In this document: piece by piece, positions 62,720 through 64,000 of the stretch
Layout of the letters: each line of letters starts with the position of its first letter
Position numbering within the stretch: the stretch's first letter is position 1
Source: Pirellulales bacterium
Lineage (GTDB): Bacteria > Planctomycetota > Planctomycetia > Pirellulales > JACPPG01
Length of the DNA stretch: 64,000 nucleotides
Direction of reading: 5' to 3'
Assembly (NCBI GenBank): GCA_036499395.1
Contig: DASYDW010000068.1
Coordinates: 248,001-312,000, forward strand
Notes under the pieces: generated by a model
The model's database searches: none
Told to the model about the DNA's origin: nothing
What the model saw: only the letters and a program-made list of their open reading frames with translations
Position numbers and translations under genes: made by a program

Positions 62720-63763
62720 ATGACTTCGGTGCTGCTTCCCATCGTTCTCGCCGTGGCCGCGGTGCAGGCCGCGCCCGATGCGCCCGGCAAGTATGCTGTT
62801 GGCATCTCGCGGCTCGATCTGCGTGACGCGTCGCGCGATAACCGGCGCCTGACAAGTGACGTGTGGTACCCGGTGGATCGATCCGCCAGCGATCCCTCGA
62901 CCGGAACGAAGCGCGACGCCCCGTGCGCCGATGGGACCTTTCCGCTAGTCATCTTTTCGCACGGCGCAAGCGCGACCCGGCAGCAGTCGACGTACCTGAC
63001 CGAACACTGGGCCAGCCACGGCTACGTGGTCGTCGCCCCCGATCATCAGTTCAACACCGTGTTCGATAATCGCGCCGAGCACGGCATCCAGTCAGGCATC
63101 GATCGTCCGCAGGATTGTTCGTTTGTGATTGACCGGATGTTAGAGCGCAACGGAGACGCCGCCGATCGGCTCTGTCAGCGCATCGACCCGCGGCGAATCG
63201 GCGCGACGGGCCATTCCTTCGGCGGCTACACGGCCCTGGTGCTGGCCGGCGCCACGGTCGACGCCCAGGCGGCGCGGGCCATGTTCGGCAAGGAACTCGC
63301 ACAAGGAGATTTCTCGCATCCGGACCAGCGCGTGAAAGCGGCGATTGCCTACGCACCGATTGGCCCGCCACTGTTGTCTGCAAAGAGTCTGGCTGAGATC
63401 CAGATTCCGGTGCTGGTCTTTGCCGGCACGCACGATCTGATTCTGCCGCTGGAGAAGCACCAATTGCCGCTGTTCGAGAACCTGGGCGGCCCGGCGTTTC
63501 TGGCCACGATCGAAGGGGGCTCGCATTTCTGCTTTAACAACGCCGCTTTCACCAGCCTGGCGCGATTGGTCCGGACCGACAAGATGTTGGAAGAACACGT
63601 CGACCGCGCCGCGGCCGACGCGATCGTCAAACGCCTGTCGCTGGCCTTCTTGAATCGCTATGTGGCCGGCGACGAATCGCAGGGCGTCACCGCGGACGAG
63701 TCGTCCGTGCTGTCGCTGCGAACGCGCAACGTTGTGGCACCGGCGGCGCCGGTTCCGCATTAG
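62720..63763 (+). CDS. Secreted alpha/beta hydrolase
   Basis: A 347-residue exported hydrolase of the dienelactone-hydrolase / platelet-activating-factor-acetylhydrolase-like group. It has a signal peptide (about 1-17), the oxyanion segment FPLVIFSHGASATRQ, the nucleophile elbow GHSFGGYTA (catalytic Ser), the acid in VLVFAGTHDLILPLEK and the catalytic His in EGGSHFCFNNAAF. The fold and triad are clear; the ester substrate is unknown. It follows the lipoprotein by about 135 bp on the same strand. The remaining 237 bp of the window contain no gene I can support. Confidence 0.87.
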   Translation: MTSVLLPIVLAVAAVQAAPDAPGKYAVGISRLDLRDASRDNRRLTSDVWYPVDRSASDPSTGTKRDAPCADGTFPLVIFSHGASATRQQSTYLTEHWASHGYVVVAPDHQFNTVFDNRAEHGIQSGIDRPQDCSFVIDRMLERNGDAADRLCQRIDPRRIGATGHSFGGYTALVLAGATVDAQAARAMFGKELAQGDFSHPDQRVKAAIAYAPIGPPLLSAKSLAEIQIPVLVFAGTHDLILPLEKHQLPLFENLGGPAFLATIEGGSHFCFNNAAFTSLARLVRTDKMLEEHVDRAAADAIVKRLSLAFLNRYVAGDESQGVTADESSVLSLRTRNVVAPAAPVPH

Positions 63764-64000
63764 AAACGCGATCGTTGGCGCAATTTCAGCGGTTATTCGG
63801 CCATACGACCACGATGCGCTGCACGCATGCCGGCACGTTAGATGATTTGGCGATTACCAAGTGTTCAAGAGAGTGACGCCAAGGGCAACCAGATTTACCC
63901 GTCCTTGCGCGCCCGTTGCGCACGGAACAATTTGGGTAGCTTGACGATCGGCCGAAGTCGCCTCAAACTCTTACTGCATAACACTCCGGCCGAGTGGCGG

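Noticed and set aside
1-64000. Insertion sequences, prophage or integrated elements
   Set aside because: No transposase, integrase, phage structural gene or target-site duplication was seen, even beside the dif candidate where Xer-dependent elements can insert.

Overview
The window looks like chromosomal DNA of a planctomycete, probably of the Pirellulales type. It is G+C-rich (about 60% by eye). It encodes several families typical of that phylum: a ThuA / PVC-type dehydrogenase / haem-c giant protein, a TIGR03000 Ser/Gly-rich protein, DUF11-type envelope lipoproteins, HTTM proteins and a neutral-ceramidase-like secreted hydrolase. I see no transposase, phage gene, CRISPR array, rRNA or tRNA. 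Almost everything is ordinary chromosomal housekeeping or envelope content.

The most important feature is not a gene. The octamer GGGNAGGG, which is the E. coli KOPS consensus that orients the FtsK DNA translocase, occurs 35 times by eye at 22 loci. All 22 octamers left of 37.7 kb lie on the + strand, and all 13 right of 40.4 kb lie on the - strand. They therefore point at each other across a gene-poor gap. In the middle of that gap, at 39,056-39,083, lies a 28-bp site with the architecture of dif: XerC arm, 6-bp spacer, XerD arm beginning TTATGTT. I read this as the chromosome replication terminus and dimer-resolution site. Many of the KOPS belong to a longer conserved tandem block, G4-CA-G3-CA-G6/7. 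Some blocks sit at ribosome-binding positions or inside Pro-rich coding segments.

Layout. 0-6.5 kb (- strand): a PQQ-repeat lipoprotein, then iron-dependent alcohol dehydrogenase, an aldehyde-dehydrogenase-fold protein, a LuxE/PaaK-like AMP-forming ligase and an alpha/beta hydrolase, which could together activate and reduce a carboxylic acid. 6.6-10 kb: a coiled-coil protein and a coupled pair ending in a SNF2 helicase. 10-22 kb: the 1,435-residue ThuA/dehydrogenase/cytochrome protein, a sarcosine-oxidase-like enzyme, a Pro-rich lipoprotein, holA, the ceramidase-like protein and an Ig-like-repeat protein. 22-31 kb: eda, a SHOCT membrane protein, clpX with a strong terminator, an aminotransferase and three envelope proteins, two of which are paralogues. 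31-38.5 kb: pdxA with a histidine phosphatase, an ECF transporter T/A pair, a ZIP transporter, dtd and a DUF457 membrane protein. 38.5-39.4 kb: the terminus.

Right of the terminus: accA, a divergent protein kinase, a glycosyltransferase, truA, asd, an HTTM pair, the TIGR03000 protein, rodA, an exported isoaspartyl methyltransferase, a radical-SAM protein, a HAD phosphatase, ribF, a nanoRNase, a Rieske / cytochrome b-dihaem c pair, and several planctomycete-type hypothetical or secreted proteins up to a secreted alpha/beta hydrolase at 63.8 kb.
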